Assembly (NCBI GenBank): GCA_963662175.1
Contig: OY759219.1
Span: 30,856,908-30,920,907 of the forward strand
Direction of reading: 5' to 3'
Length of the DNA: 64,000 bases
Source: Aradus depressus
Lineage: Eukaryota > Arthropoda > Insecta > Hemiptera > Aradidae
Shown here piece by piece: positions 35,063 to 46,070 of this stretch. The position numbers were made by a program, and so were the translations under genes. A model generated the notes under the pieces. That model was given only the letters and a program-made list of their open reading frames with translations. It did not search any database and was not told where the DNA came from. How positions within the stretch are numbered: position 1 is the stretch's first letter; each line of letters begins with the position of its first letter.

Positions 35063-36034
35063 ACAATAATAATAATAATAAATTTATTTCCGTTAAACAA
35101 TACATGGTAATAGAACGTCAAAAAAATTTATAAATTAGATTTATAACTACTTGAGTCTAACACACGTATGATTAGCAGTTATAACAAAACTATTAAAAAA
35201 GCAAAAAGAAATTAATAAAAATTGAATAAATAAATACTTAAAAATATATGAGTATAAAAAAAAAAAAAAATACATAGATACATTTATAATACGTAGACAC
35301 ATTTTTCAATTTAATAAAAATTAGGTTAACTATTTTCCAAAAAACCCTTCGGAAGGGTCTTTATCCCAACGATGTTTCCAGACGTTCTTATGTCCCTTCA
35401 TCAAGATATAGAAAAGAAAAAGAAAACAATATAGGAAATTATTACAATATAAAAAAATAAAATAAAATAAATATATATATAGCGGTAGCTCAGTGGTATG
35501 CGTGCTTGTCTTCTGAGCTCAAGATTGTGGGTTCGAAACCCGACCGAGACCCTTAGTTTATTTTATCTGGGAGGTAAAATAAACTTTAGCATGCCGTCCT
35601 TCGGATGGGACGTTAAGCGATGGTCCCGAGCCTGTACGATGTCAGGTACTCGTTAAAGACCCCCTGCCCTAGGTGAATAAAAATTTAGCATAGGCAAAAT
35701 TTAGGACTCCCACAGTAGAGTCGGGCTCATGTTTACCAGACTGCTTCTTCGTCACTCTGGAAGAGAGTGACGAAGAAGCACTCTGGTAGTAGGCGATATG
35801 ACCTTGTAGTTAAAGCCCGGGAATGAGTCATAAAACCTAACCTAACCTATATTAATCAATTAAAAAAGAATAAATAAAAAAAGTGTAAATAAATAAATAA
35901 AATATATATAAATGAATAAATATAAAATAATAAATTAATGAATAAAAAAATAACGTACATTCGAGTGACCTTTAAGGTTTGAAGGAACTCTGGCCAAAAA
36001 ATGAAAAAGGAAGCTTTGTATCAAATAATGTTTT
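35063..36034 (-). mobile_element. CR1-like LINE 3' region, SINE-interrupted copy
   Basis: Matches 50728-51286 on both sides of the SINE at 35483 (AATTTATTTCCGTTA, TACTTGAGTCTAACACAC, CGATGTTTC, ACATTCGAGTGACCTTTAAG). By comparison with 51326-51508 this is the minus-strand 3' UTR of a CR1-like LINE ending in an (ATT)n tail. Confidence 0.7.
35483..35850 (+). repeat. SINE-A with internal fold-back
   Basis: Head from GGTAGCTC on, CCTAACCTAACCT tail. At 35746-35783 an extra inverted duplication TGCTTCTTCGTCACTCT / AGAGTGACGAAGAAGCA interrupts the CCACCAGAGTGACG block. Confidence 0.9.
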
Positions 36035-36390
36035 TAACTCGATAACTCCCGATAGAATGAATGTATCGATATAACATTATTTGAGTGTAATCAAAACCTC
36101 ATAAGGACGTTACTTATTGATTTCCAGCAAAATCTTTCAAAGAGAAAGAGGGATTAGAGGACAGGCTTAACATAAAAACTAGATACTAGATATTAATCTG
36201 CCAATATAATGAATGTATCGATACAGAATTTAGAGGATTTAGAAGCCATTATGTAAGTCGAATATCGAGTCTTAACCCAAACGGTCTATTTACTTTGGAT
36301 AGAGAGCAAAAATGTAATTGTTCAATTTGTGTTGGGGAAGTACAGCCGGTGATTCACTTACAACTTTTTCCTCTCTCAAAAGGACATCTT
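36020..36390. repeat. Family C repeat
   Basis: AACTCCCGATAGAATGAATG, ATCAAAACCTCATAAGGACG and GGTGATTCACTTAC blocks. Two internal unit repeats are visible. Confidence 0.6.
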
Positions 36391-36911
36391 CCAGTAGAAA
36401 AATATTGTATCCAAAAATGTTTCAACTTGGGATATTGGAAAGAGATTGAGCGTATGAGAAATGGCTGGTTATCCGTTTTCGATTAAACCTCGACATACCC
36501 CATCCTGAAGCACCTTAGGTCCTTACTTTATACCAGATTTTAAAAGAGGATGCTTCAAAAAAAAAAAACTACCATTTCGGAAAATATATTTTTTCAATTG
36601 AGTTTTGGTATATTTTTCCGTTAATGGGATATTCCTTGATTGGTTCTCTAAATGAATAGTATATGCATCAATATAGTTGGATCGGGAAATCGAACATGAA
36701 ATCCTCAAGACAAATGTTTGACAATCAGGATGTATAAGTGGTGAACTGATGTCTGGACATACAAGAGAGTAATGGAAAAGATCTACAATGAGGAAAGGAA
36801 GGCGGATAATGGAGTTACGGATGATGGAGAGAGAAGAAATAATTATAGAAAAGAATGAAACATATAATGACAGCAAAAAAAAATATATATGAGATGGAGT
36901 CATAACATGAT
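36391..36911. other. Unclassified non-coding
   Basis: No recognised repeat; open frames without motifs. Confidence 0.3.
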
Positions 36912-36968
36912 TTTGTTATACCAACCACGTTCTTACAGATCACTCTCCCTTCCCAAAAATAATTTATA
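36912..36968 (+). repeat. R2 MITE left end fragment
   Basis: GTTATACCAACCACGTTC, ACAGATCACTCTCCCTTCCC, then truncated. Confidence 0.65.
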
Positions 36969-36989
36969 TATGCTGCCATAGATCCAGTC

Positions 36990-37105
36990 CCAGATACGAT
37001 CCTCACCCGTGAATCATCTCGAACCTAATCGTACAACGGCCACATTCGAGGAATATATGTTATGCAGTCTCGATGCCACCGCACGAACAGTTCGGGTTGT
37101 GCTTT
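36990..37105 (-). pseudogene. LINE C-terminal zinc-knuckle fragment
   Basis: Minus-strand frame CSCGGIETA-stop-HIFLECGRCTIRFE: C-x-C-x7-H-x4-C like the post-RT zinc knuckle of R1/Jockey-type LINEs. One in-frame stop. Short and isolated. Confidence 0.5.
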
Positions 37106-37914
37106 CTTCAAAAAAAAAAAAAAAGTGCTAAGAGTTAAAGTCGCTGTGTGATAATATTTGGGACATCCAATGATCAGTTTGTACCCACGTAGAGTCGTGG
37201 CGTACCCGGACGTCCGGGCAGTATGCGTATTTTTCCACTATCCAATTCTAGACGATGTTCAAGCAACGCTCTGGTCTGGAATGTCCGCGCATCTCTTCCT
37301 CCATGGCTAGCGTAAAATTTACATTCCTTCTAACCATATACAAACTTTTTCTCAATAAATTTCTGGTGATCTCAGGGAAATTTCTTGAAAGAGAAGTCCT
37401 AAGGGCCTTTAAAACGTTTAGTGTCCAATTTTTTCAAGGATGCAAAAATGGAGAAAGGGAACGTTAAAGGAGATAAAAATTGTTACAAATTGTCTTAATT
37501 ATTCTTATTTTAATTATCAATTAGTAGCTCCCGAGTGAGGAAATAAGTCCCCATTAAAGGTGTAATAAAATATATAGTGACAGAGAGGAGGGGGGGGGGG
37601 GGATCCCGAGGGAGGGAGTGGGGAGGTTTTACACCCGAAACAGGGCTGCCAATTATCCTCCCCTCGTACATCATCCAGCCTGATTTATAGCCTCCATTAA
37701 GGCTTTTTATCCCCTTCAGCACGGGGTTGGCCAACCTGTGCACCAGAAGTCTCACATCTATTTTTTTTTTTTTTTTTTTATTACCATTACAGGAAATGGG
37801 CATAATAAGATATATTGTCACAGATCCATGTATAAGACATCCATTTGTTAGTTAATTCAGTGAATACTAGGAATGCTGGTAAATACGTCTTTATTTAGTT
37901 ATATAAATATATGT
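37106..37914. other. Unclassified, with G-run and A-run
   Basis: Poly-A at 37110, a 13-G run near 37589-37601 and poly-T at 37761-37778. No supported gene. Confidence 0.35.
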
Positions 37915-38103
37915 AATAACAAAGTTTTCTTATATCAATCACTATTTCAGAGATCACATTCCCTCCCCATCCCCTCATCAACACTTTTTGCTGGCATTAC
38001 TCAAAAGTAATGTGTTTTATTGTACAGCGTAATTCTCAGAGTGACTTTTTTATATGTATATCGTAATGCCATTTATGAAATGACTTTAAAAGGAGGGAGA
38101 GTT
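37915..38103 (+). mobile_element. R2 MITE, left and middle part
   Basis: TTATATCAATCAC start, CTGGCATTACTCAAAAGTAA and GTACAGCGTAATTCTCAGAG blocks; ends AAAAGGAGGGAGAGTT where a SINE begins. Confidence 0.65.
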
Positions 38104-38443
38104 GAGGGCGCTGGTAGCTCAGTGGTATGCGTGCTTGTCTTCTGAGCTCAAGAACGTCGGTTCTAAACCCGACCGAAGCCTTTAGTTTATTTTATCAGGG
38201 AAGTAAACAAAACTTAATTGTGCCGTCCTTCGGAGGGGACGTTAAGCGATGGTCCCGAGCCTGTACGATGTCAGATACTCGTTAAAGACCCCTAGGAGAA
38301 TAAAAATTTAGTGTAGGCAAAATTTAGGACTCCCAGTAGAGTCGGGCTCATGTCCACCAGAGTGACGAAAAGAGCGCTCTGGTAGTAGGCGATATGACCT
38401 CGTAGTTAAAGCCTTGGCATGAGTCATAAAACCTAACATAACC
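38104..38443 (+). repeat. SINE-A, full length
   Basis: Complete head (box B GGTTCTAAACC, one change), moderately diverged, CCTAACATAACCT tail. Lies exactly between R2 and R3 sequence. Confidence 0.9.
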
Positions 38444-38930
38444 TATTTTAATTTTCATTCAAATTTTTTTATTTTTGATGGGACAACCTCGAAAGCCGAC
38501 TAGCTAATACAAATAAAAATCTGTGAGAGGTCACACTACATTATATTTGACAACCTGTGAAAGAGATACTATCTTATATATCTTTGGATGTTTCTCAATT
38601 AATTAAAGCTGGACATTACGCAAGTTGAAGTTGCGAAGTTTGAGACAGGTATTGAAAGTCTATCAGGACTATCCGGACAGTGTCTCCCGAAGTAGAAGTA
38701 AGACACAACTTGATTCACTGGAGACAACTTGGCTGAGTCTCAGTGACATCACTAATTAGTCTGTCCACCACAAACTTATTGGAACTAGTCGAACGGATTT
38801 TGAATGTTGGACCGTCTGTTCCTGTCTTGTAACTTGCCCTTTTGTCTCGATTAAGGGTTTCCCCTTTATAGTTGGAGTTAGTTTGACTCATGCCCGGGCT
38901 TTTAATACGAGGTCCGACTCTAAATGTCCA
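38443..38930 (+). repeat. R3 dispersed repeat, copy 2
   Basis: Nearly identical to 15985-16480. The ribozyme-like core is damaged: the CTGATGATGAGGG block reads TTTTGATGGGA. Confidence 0.85.
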
Positions 38931-38992
38931 CCAGAGTGACGAAAGAGCGCTCTGGTAGTAGGCGATAAAGTTAAAGCCCGGCATGAGTCATA
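38885..38992. repeat. SINE-A tail fold-back
   Basis: A minus-strand tail (GACTCATGCCCGGGC) joins a plus-strand tail (GTCCACCAGAGTGACG ... GCCCGGCATGAGTC), forming an inverted pair. Confidence 0.7.
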
Positions 38993-39454
38993 ACCGACTC
39001 CAACGTTCACTTCATGGAGGTATACTCCACGACCAATTGCCTTCGAAAATAAGTCCTAGATGATTATACAATTGAAGTGTTCTTCTATCTAGCTGTATAG
39101 GGGTAGGTATAGACATGTTGAGGAAAGCGGCTTATTTTTGGCTAAGAATGAGATTCTCATTGGACAGAGGGGGTAGTCAGTCTCTTCAGAGTGGAGAACG
39201 CGGAGCTCTCTCCACAAGGGGGATGAAAGCTTGCATCACAATGGAGTCTGTCTGCCTATTGTGTCCTCAGACTCCTTCAACACAGAGACTAATGGCTGAC
39301 TCCGGGGGGAACCATTTTTAATTCCGCACAGGACAAGTCTGTCACCATGGAAGATCAAAGACAGTGTGAACTTCATACCCACCAGAAGAAACACCATCAC
39401 CAGGGGAGAACGTCACCATTGTTTCCGGATATTCCATATCGAAAAACAGTATTT
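38993..39454. other. Unclassified, moderately GC-rich
   Basis: Open frame 39115-39321 lacks recognisable motifs and splice borders. Not called. Confidence 0.3.
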
Positions 39455-40205
39455 CGCTGATTCTCAAAAAAACTCGAAATTTATGTCTTTGATGATTCTT
39501 GTCAAGCGGAATCGTAAGTTATCATTAAATTAATTTTTTTTACCAAATTATGAAACAAATTTATCTCTTGTATCATAAATAAAAAATATATGTTTAAGTA
39601 GATACCTTAAAAAATCATTCCCTCATTGTGTCCCAACCGACAAATTCGAATTGATTCAAGCATCTAATTCGAATAGTTCTTAAAAAATATCTGCTATCTT
39701 ATTATTTATTCATATATAATAGTACTGGCTGTATATAAATGTGTATATAGTTCAAAAACGGCAAACGAAAAAATCACAATATATATTTTTAAATTTGTCC
39801 TTAAAAAATGAGTCATTCCCTCACAGTTGTGTAACAGGAGAATTGGAGCATAATTTTGAATTATATTGAACGCAGCCTTATTGTTTACAGAAGTTGGCAA
39901 TATTGATTTTAAAAAAATATGGCAGACCGGAGTGTGAGTGATGAGATTTTTTGTTAAAGCTATTTTAAAGGTAAACTTTTTCCAATTTACATTTTCGGCT
40001 GTCATTTCCTCACACCGTGTTGTAAAAAGGTAAGCGCTTATTTATATACTTTTTATGATATATATTTGTTTGGGTTTCTAGGAGTATTAATGTATCGTAA
40101 AATCGCCTGAAAAATTTCACTATTATGTTCTATACTTTTGCGCAATAATGTTTCATTTCGACATTCCCTCACCTACAAATTGTATATTTTATTTGAGAAT
40201 CAGCC
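39455..40205. mobile_element. Possible TIR element with ATTCCCTCA repeats
   Basis: GCTGATTCTCAAA (39456-39468) and its complement TTTGAGAATCAGC (40192-40204) bound about 750 bases that contain four copies of ATTYCCTCA near 39618, 39812, 40003 and 40158. No coding or clear target duplication. Confidence 0.45.
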
Positions 40206-40410
40206 ATTTATTTTCTTGGTGATGTTCCTCCACAGATTAAAAAGTATATACAATATACATCAACAATGAATTCAATTAATATAATATTATTTTATATTAT
40301 GTATTTTATAAAAATAGTAATTTTTTTAAGAAATCTCACATTTAAATGTCAAAAAAAAAATAATAAAATTATTAAATATAAATAAATGTGAAACTCATAA
40401 ACTTATATAT

Positions 40411-40940
40411 ATATCTGTGGTGGGCTGGTGCTTACACCTAGGGACCTAAGCACTCAGTGCTTTTATTCCTTCCCTGGAAGCGCTTGGCTTCCCCCTTATT
40501 ATATCACCTATATGCCTATATTTATACTAACTTATACTACCTGACCCAAGTCCTTCATGGAGTGCTCAGTCTCCCAGTTTCCTTAATGAACCTAAGAATG
40601 CTCTCATAGTTCAATCTTCTGAAGTCTTCCTCTGCGATTGCATCTCTACCAAAGATGTGGAATCTTATTCGCGCATATCCCGAGCAGATACCCAGGAAGT
40701 GTGCCGCCGTTTCATCTTCTTCCCCACATCTATCGCAGGTAGGACTGTCCCTGACTCCCACAGTGTGTAGATGTCTATTGAACGGACCATGTCCTGTGAG
40801 AACTCCAGTCAGTTGCCTGAGCTCGTTCCTTTCGAGGTTCAGGATCTCGTCTTTCAGAACCCTGGACTCCCCTCCCAGGAACATCTTCGACTGCCTGCAT
40901 GTGGTCTTTTCTCTCCAAGTGCGCTCCTTATAAACTTATA
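40411..40940 (-). pseudogene. LINE ORF2 C-terminus with zinc knuckle, plus 3' UTR
   Basis: Minus-strand frame 40884-40555 reads LTGHGPFNRHLHTVGV and CDRCGEEDETAAHFLGIC, the post-RNase H zinc knuckle of R1/I-type LINEs, and ends at a stop near 40555. The 3' UTR runs to about 40411. A short plus-strand relative is at 51510-51632. Reverse transcriptase and endonuclease are absent. Confidence 0.75.
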
Positions 40941-40986
40941 AGTCGTCAAATTAAAAAAGTGTTTCTGTGGAGACGAAAATATTTCT

Positions 40987-40990
<4 letters not shown>

Positions 40991-41022
<32 letters not shown>

Positions 41023-41214
41023 TTGGCTTTATGTACGGTGCATATTAGCCATGTCAATGTGTTATATATAATTATTTAAGACATCCATGGCCCCGGGAGG
41101 GAGTTCTATCTACGAAATAAAACTCACTCCCGGACGGGATTCGAACCCGCAAACCATGGTGAGACCATGCGACCAAAGCCCTACGCTCTAGCCCGCACGG
41201 CCACCATGGCCCCC
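40991..41214 (-). repeat. SINE-B, complete copy with 13-bp target duplication
   Basis: Minus strand: tRNA-like head GGCCATGGTGGCCGTGCGGG with box B GGGTTCGAATCCCG (about 41134-41147), a short body, and a poly-A tail seen as T (40991-41022). AATATTTCTTCTT is duplicated at 40978-40990 and 41215-41227. Unlike SINE-A the tail is poly-A. Confidence 0.9.
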
Positions 41215-41465
41215 AATATTTCTTCTTCGACAGAACCTTGTCAGTTACTGAAGTACATTCGGCCAATTCCAAGAAAATTCTGAATCTACGTTTTGTTTAA
41301 TAATAATTTTTTTATAACTTATGTATTTTTATTTATTGTATTTTTTTTTTTTTAATTTAGTTATATTTTAATTTTTTTATATTTCTCATTGTTATTTTTT
41401 TTCATTTATTTTATTTTTTTTTCATTTATTTTATTTTTTGTTATTGTTATTACTTAATTATTGTT

Positions 41466-41990
41466 AAAAGAGGTATAGAGGAAATTATGTAATCGGTCAG
41501 AAATTCTATGATGAATTTTGAACGGAATTTTTTTTTTCCGATCCCCTGATACCAAAAAAATTTTGTCTGATCCAAATGAATGCATCAACACAAAATTTTA
41601 TATGTGGAATTAAAACCCCATAAGGACAACATATATTGATTTTGGCCAAAGATTAGATTAGGGGGGGCTTAACATAAACACTTTAATAACTGCCGTTGTA
41701 ATGAACGTATGTATATATCTATCGACACAAAATTTCATATATGAATTCATAACACCATAAGGATGACACTCATAAATGTTCAGCTGAATCGGCCATCAGT
41801 TTCATATTTTTAGTCAAAACCCCATGAGGATAATTACCTGTTAAATGTAAGCTAAATCCGCTGCATGAAGGGGGGTTCAGGAGAGGGGGCTCAACTCAAT
41901 AACTCGAACAACTGCCGATGTAAAAAATATATCGACACAAAAATTAGTGGGGATTTAGGAACCCCTATGTAAGTCAGTAATTGATTATTA
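41466..41990. repeat. Family C repeat, long left-end copy
   Basis: Longest single stretch of the family: GTATAGAGGAAATTATG terminus, CCGATCCCCTGAT block, then internal units carrying CCCATAAGGAC, AATGAATG-ATCGACACAAAATTT and GGGGGCTCAAC, repeated about every 130 bases. Right ends elsewhere (54530, 55960, 62920) are the complement of the left, so the family has inverted termini of about 85 bp. No coding; could be a large MITE or satellite-like transposon. Confidence 0.65.
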
Positions 41991-42180
41991 GCATTCTATT
42001 GTCCCTCTTTGTGTATCCCCAGGCAAACATTTCTCCACAATTATTTCACTAATAGACCAGAATACGACTCAGAACCAATTGTGCATTTTTTGATAACGTA
42101 GATGTAGGAAAAGTTAACAATTTATTTTTATTTTTTACTGTAGAATTTTAAAAATAAAGAATAATATAATCTAATTTGTT

Positions 42181-42506
42181 AGATTAGGTTTTTATGACTC
42201 ATGCCCGGGCTTTAACTACGAGGTCATATCGTCTACTACCAGAGCGCTCTTTCGTCATTCTGGTCGACATGAGCCCGACTCTACTGTGGGAGTCCTAAAT
42301 TGTGCCTACCCTAAATTTTTATTCACCTAAGGTAGGGGTCATTAACGAATACCTGACACAGGCTCGGGACCATCGCTTAACGTCCCATCCGAAGGACGGC
42401 GTGCTTAAGTTTATTTTACCTCCCAGTTAAAATAAACTAAGGGCCTCGGTCGGGTTTCGAACCCGTGTTCTTGAGCTCAGAAGACAAGCACGCATTCCCC
42501 TCAATT
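42181..42506 (-). repeat. SINE-A, nearly complete, target duplication
   Basis: Minus strand, (AACCT)n tail at left, intact box B, head lost beyond CATGCGTGCTT. TAATTTGTT is duplicated at 42172-42180 and 42507-42515. Confidence 0.9.
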
Positions 42507-42515
42507 TAATTTGTT

Positions 42516-43540
42516 GCTTGTAAGATGGATATATATATTTTTTATTTTATTTATTTTATTCTTTTTATTCATTTTTTATTTGTGTGTTATGGTTACAACA
42601 ATTTTACTATTTTCCCTTATAAGGGGTCATATTTTGTTTTATATAATTTTATAATCCATATCTATTATTTTAATATTATTAGTATATTTTTATTTAATTG
42701 CTTATATTGTTTATTTTATACAATTCTATATATAAATATTTTTCCTTTTATTTTATTTTATATAACTATAAGAATATGTATTTTGTAAAGAAAAAACCCA
42801 CTGATTGCCATGAAGGTTGTAATCTTCAGTGCAATAAAAGTTTATGTATCTATCTATTGATTATTAGCACAAACGTTCGACTGATTATGGAGGGGGCGCG
42901 AAATATTAATTGATTAATTCTTTCTGGGGAAGTACACAGCCGGTGTTGTTTCTTCTTTTATTTATAGGCTAAAAGTTAAATTGCAGTATCGTTGAGGACC
43001 TAGAGAAATATTGGGCCCCTGTTTTGAGTATATTCAGGTCATGTAAAAGGGCTTTAGAAGGCTGCGGGGGTGGCTAGGAAGAAGGAGGGGTGGGGGTGGG
43101 GGTGGCGGGTATTAACTGCGCCAGACTTGGTGAGGAATACCAATAGCCTGACGACTATCAATCAGAAACGAGAGACAGCCCAAGGATTAGAACCCGCCGT
43201 CGCTGGGGATTCCCTCTTTGGTATTTTGTTCTTGTTCCTTCTTCGTCGTTGAGGAATCAAAAAAGCAAACCTACAACACAATTCATCACTGGAGGGAATT
43301 ATTTCATTTTTTTTTTTTTTTTAAGTGTAACTTAGTTATAGCAGGACGTTTTGAGGTAGATGCAGCGTTTTCCCCCTCCAAAACGCAAACGATAAATCGT
43401 AATATTCTTAACGCCCACTGATCAGACTGTGCATACTTGTGCTCACCCTTTTCTTGTGATGCTTTAGTACAACACCTTTCTTGATGTTCCTATATGTACA
43501 GTTCTCAATCAGCAAACTTGTCTTAGTATGAAAACTGACA
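42516..43540. other. AT-rich then G-rich, unclassified
   Basis: 42525-42790 is almost pure A/T and its open frames are compositional. 43070-43100 is a GGGGTG-rich stretch. No supported gene. Confidence 0.35.
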
Positions 43541-43598
43541 TGTGGTGACGGTGTTGTGATTTTGTGTGACCACCAAACTCACAACACCGTCACCACAC
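43541..43598. repeat. Perfect 19-bp inverted repeat
   Basis: TGTGGTGACGGTGTTGTGA (43541-43559) and its exact complement (43580-43598) with a 20-base loop. CCTGAAGAAG ... CCAAACGTTGG follows at 43624-43655. Confidence 0.85.
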
Positions 43599-44103
43599 AT
43601 ATCCACTCAAGTCATTATAAGTCCCTGAAGAAGAAAATAAATAGTTTTCCAAACGTTGGCCAAATTTTGAATTTTCTTTTACACGACAGAACCTCGATTT
43701 CCTCTGATCTACGATTCTACATTGAAAAGATACTGTCGACTCTATTAATCATTGTCTTAGTATATTTACAACTAAAGCTGACGATATAGTTTTGGTTCAA
43801 CTAGGTATTTCTGTAGAATAGACAATATTTCGAAAAATATTTTTGTTGTATAAAAAATAAATATATTTATTTATATTATATTTTTTTTATTTATTTTTTT
43901 TTTTTTTCATTTATTGGTAATTTTTGTACAATGTACATTCAATTGTGCTAAAATCAAATAAAAACAAAACATCTGGCATTTGAACGAAGCCGCTGACCAG
44001 CGTCAGTCCTCTTCATATGTTACTTTACTGAAGAAGGCACAGTGCGGAGAGCTTAGAAGAAATTTCTTTTTATCTAGCTAGATCTCCCACTTTTCTGTAT
44101 TTG

Positions 44104-44297
44104 TTAGTTATTGTGACATATCCGGGCTTTTAACTTCGAGGTCATATCGCCTACCACCAAAGCGCTCTTTTATCGCTCTGGTGGACATGATAGTGGTCTT
44201 TAACGAGTACCTGACATCATACAGGCTCGGGACTACCTCATAATTTCCCTGCGAAGGACGGTGTGAAGCACATACCTCTGAGCTACCAGCACCCTCA
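44104..44297 (-). repeat. SINE-A, decayed, AACT-type
   Basis: Minus strand; head end GAGCTACCAGCACCCTC and tail GTTAGTTATTGTGAC remain, with large internal deletions. Confidence 0.7.
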
Positions 44298-44738
44298 AAC
44301 CTTCCTGTACCATTTACTGACCCACCTGTGGCAGACATAATTTGATGTCCTCTCCATCTTGTTGAAAGACCTCATATATATTAGGGCTATAAATGGTGAG
44401 TTTTGAGGTAGTTGAAGGCGGTGGTTGGTTTCTACGCCTCGTTAGACTCTGGGTCAAGTCGAACTAATTACAGAGTTCCGTTTAATTGGCCCTCTGTTGA
44501 CATCTAGATACATCCACATAGGCCCCTAATTGGACTGTCCCCAAACTGTATTCCCTCTCATCTAGTTCGCTCCACCTCCAACCTTCATATATCTTACTTC
44601 GTGTTTGGATTGGTTGTAACGTTACACTCCTATGTTCCTAAGGGCCTCTTTACAGAAGAGAACGTTAATGTTTACCTTCAGAGTACCAACATTTGGACAC
44701 TCAAAGGCATATCAAATCGTAGGTTCCACAAGTATCAT
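44298..44738. other. Unclassified non-coding
   Basis: No recognised repeat; no motif-bearing frame. Confidence 0.3.
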
Positions 44739-44870
44739 AACTTGCAAAAAAAATTCGTTGGTGATTGACCGGCAATGTACTTCCCCACAACGAATTAACC
44801 AATTAACTTCACACTGGGGCTTCTAAACCTCATACTGAATTGTGTATAGATAAATTCATTACAATGAAAT
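44739..44870. repeat. Family C fragment
   Basis: GTGATTGACCGGCAATGTAC and TTCCCCACAACGAATTAACC blocks. Confidence 0.6.
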
Positions 44871-45420
44871 GAAAATAAATTTTATTATTCTGGGACCGAG
44901 GTCCCCTAAGAATAAATACATACAGAGTAAAGAAAATGAAACAATGAAATATAGTATCAGTACAAAGAAATAAAAAGATAGGTAAATAAAATTAGTGCTA
45001 CATTGCAGAAAAACTATACAACTAAAAAATAGATAAACAAAAGATTAACAGGAAAAAACATAAAATTAACAACTTCATAGGGGTTAGGTTAGGTTCTATG
45101 ACTCATGCCCGGGCTTTAACAACGAGGTCATATCGCCTACTACCAGAGCGCTCTTTCGACACTCTGGTGGACATGAGCCCGACTCTACTGTGGGAGTCCT
45201 AAATTTTGCCTACCCTAAATTTTTATTCATATAGGGTAGGGGTCTTTAACGAGTACCTGACATCGTACAGGCTCGGGACCATCGCTTAACAACTCATTAT
45301 GATGAAAAAAAATAAATAAAAGTATCTAAATAAATAAAAGAGAATAAGTAAAAAAGAAAATCTATGTAACTAAGAAATAAATAAAATTGATAATATAAAT
45401 CGACCGAGCATAGTACTATG
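44870..45420 (-). repeat. Possible LINE 3' UTR split by a SINE
   Basis: AAATAAATTTTATTATTCTG at 44872 resembles the minus-strand end of the CR1-like copies, but the rest does not match them. Interrupted by SINE-A 45081-45289. Confidence 0.3.
45081..45289 (-). repeat. SINE-A, 5'-truncated, (AACCT)n tail
   Basis: Minus strand, near consensus, truncated at GTTAAGCGATGG. TTAACAACT lies on both sides (45066-45074, 45286-45294), overlapping the truncation point. Confidence 0.85.
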
Positions 45421-45474
45421 ATGGTGGATTATAAAAGAGAAGTAAGGACAATGGCGGTTGTTCTCCCTATGGAG

Positions 45475-45605
45475 TTTTCGGGACACATAAAATTTCGTGT
45501 CGATACATTCCCTATATCGGCAGTTATCAGAGTTTTTATGTTAATCCCCCTCTTCTCTTAAGTCGATTTTACTTTCGAGTCGATACATTCATTCTATCGA
45601 TATAT
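45475..45605. repeat. Family C fragment
   Basis: AAATTTCGTGTCGATACATTC and CGGCAGTTATCAGAGTTTTT blocks. Confidence 0.55.
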
Positions 45606-45929
45606 ATTGTAGTGTGTCGTTTTGACCACCACATGTATTTATAGTATTGTATCAAAATCAATGGGGGGTAAATCTTTTTGATATAAAAAAAAAATAATAA
45701 CTCTTTAATTTATAATATGTAAAAAAATAATAAAATAAAAGAACTGTAAGGTTGGATAATCAAAATTTTAAATAAAATTTTTATAAAATGATGATTAGGG
45801 TTTAGATATCATGAGAGCAATGATAAAAAAAAGGTAGACGAAAGTTTTTTGGTTCTGGCTAGGAACAACTTGTTGGTGAGCCATTTTTCTTCCATGTGAG
45901 TTCACTGGTTAGGGATAAGTTCATTTTAT

Positions 45930-46070
45930 ATGAGGGTGTAGAGAAGAAGACGGATAGTGAAGCTGGAACATCTACAGCCGAACTGTGGGCCAAGGTGGAG
46001 GCTACCTACAACCTACTGCACTGGATCCAAGGAGCACGTGGAGAAAAGTCTGGGAGACGAGGCATGTAGA
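45930..46070 (+). pseudogene. Possible LINE RNase H fragment
   Basis: Plus-strand frame with EAGTSTAELWAKVEAT, resembling the T-AEL-A---A segment of LINE RNase H domains. Short and without flanking motifs. Confidence 0.3.

Noticed and set aside
42525..42913. Two long plus-strand frames rich in F, I and Y
   Set aside because: Sequence is almost pure A/T; frames are compositional.
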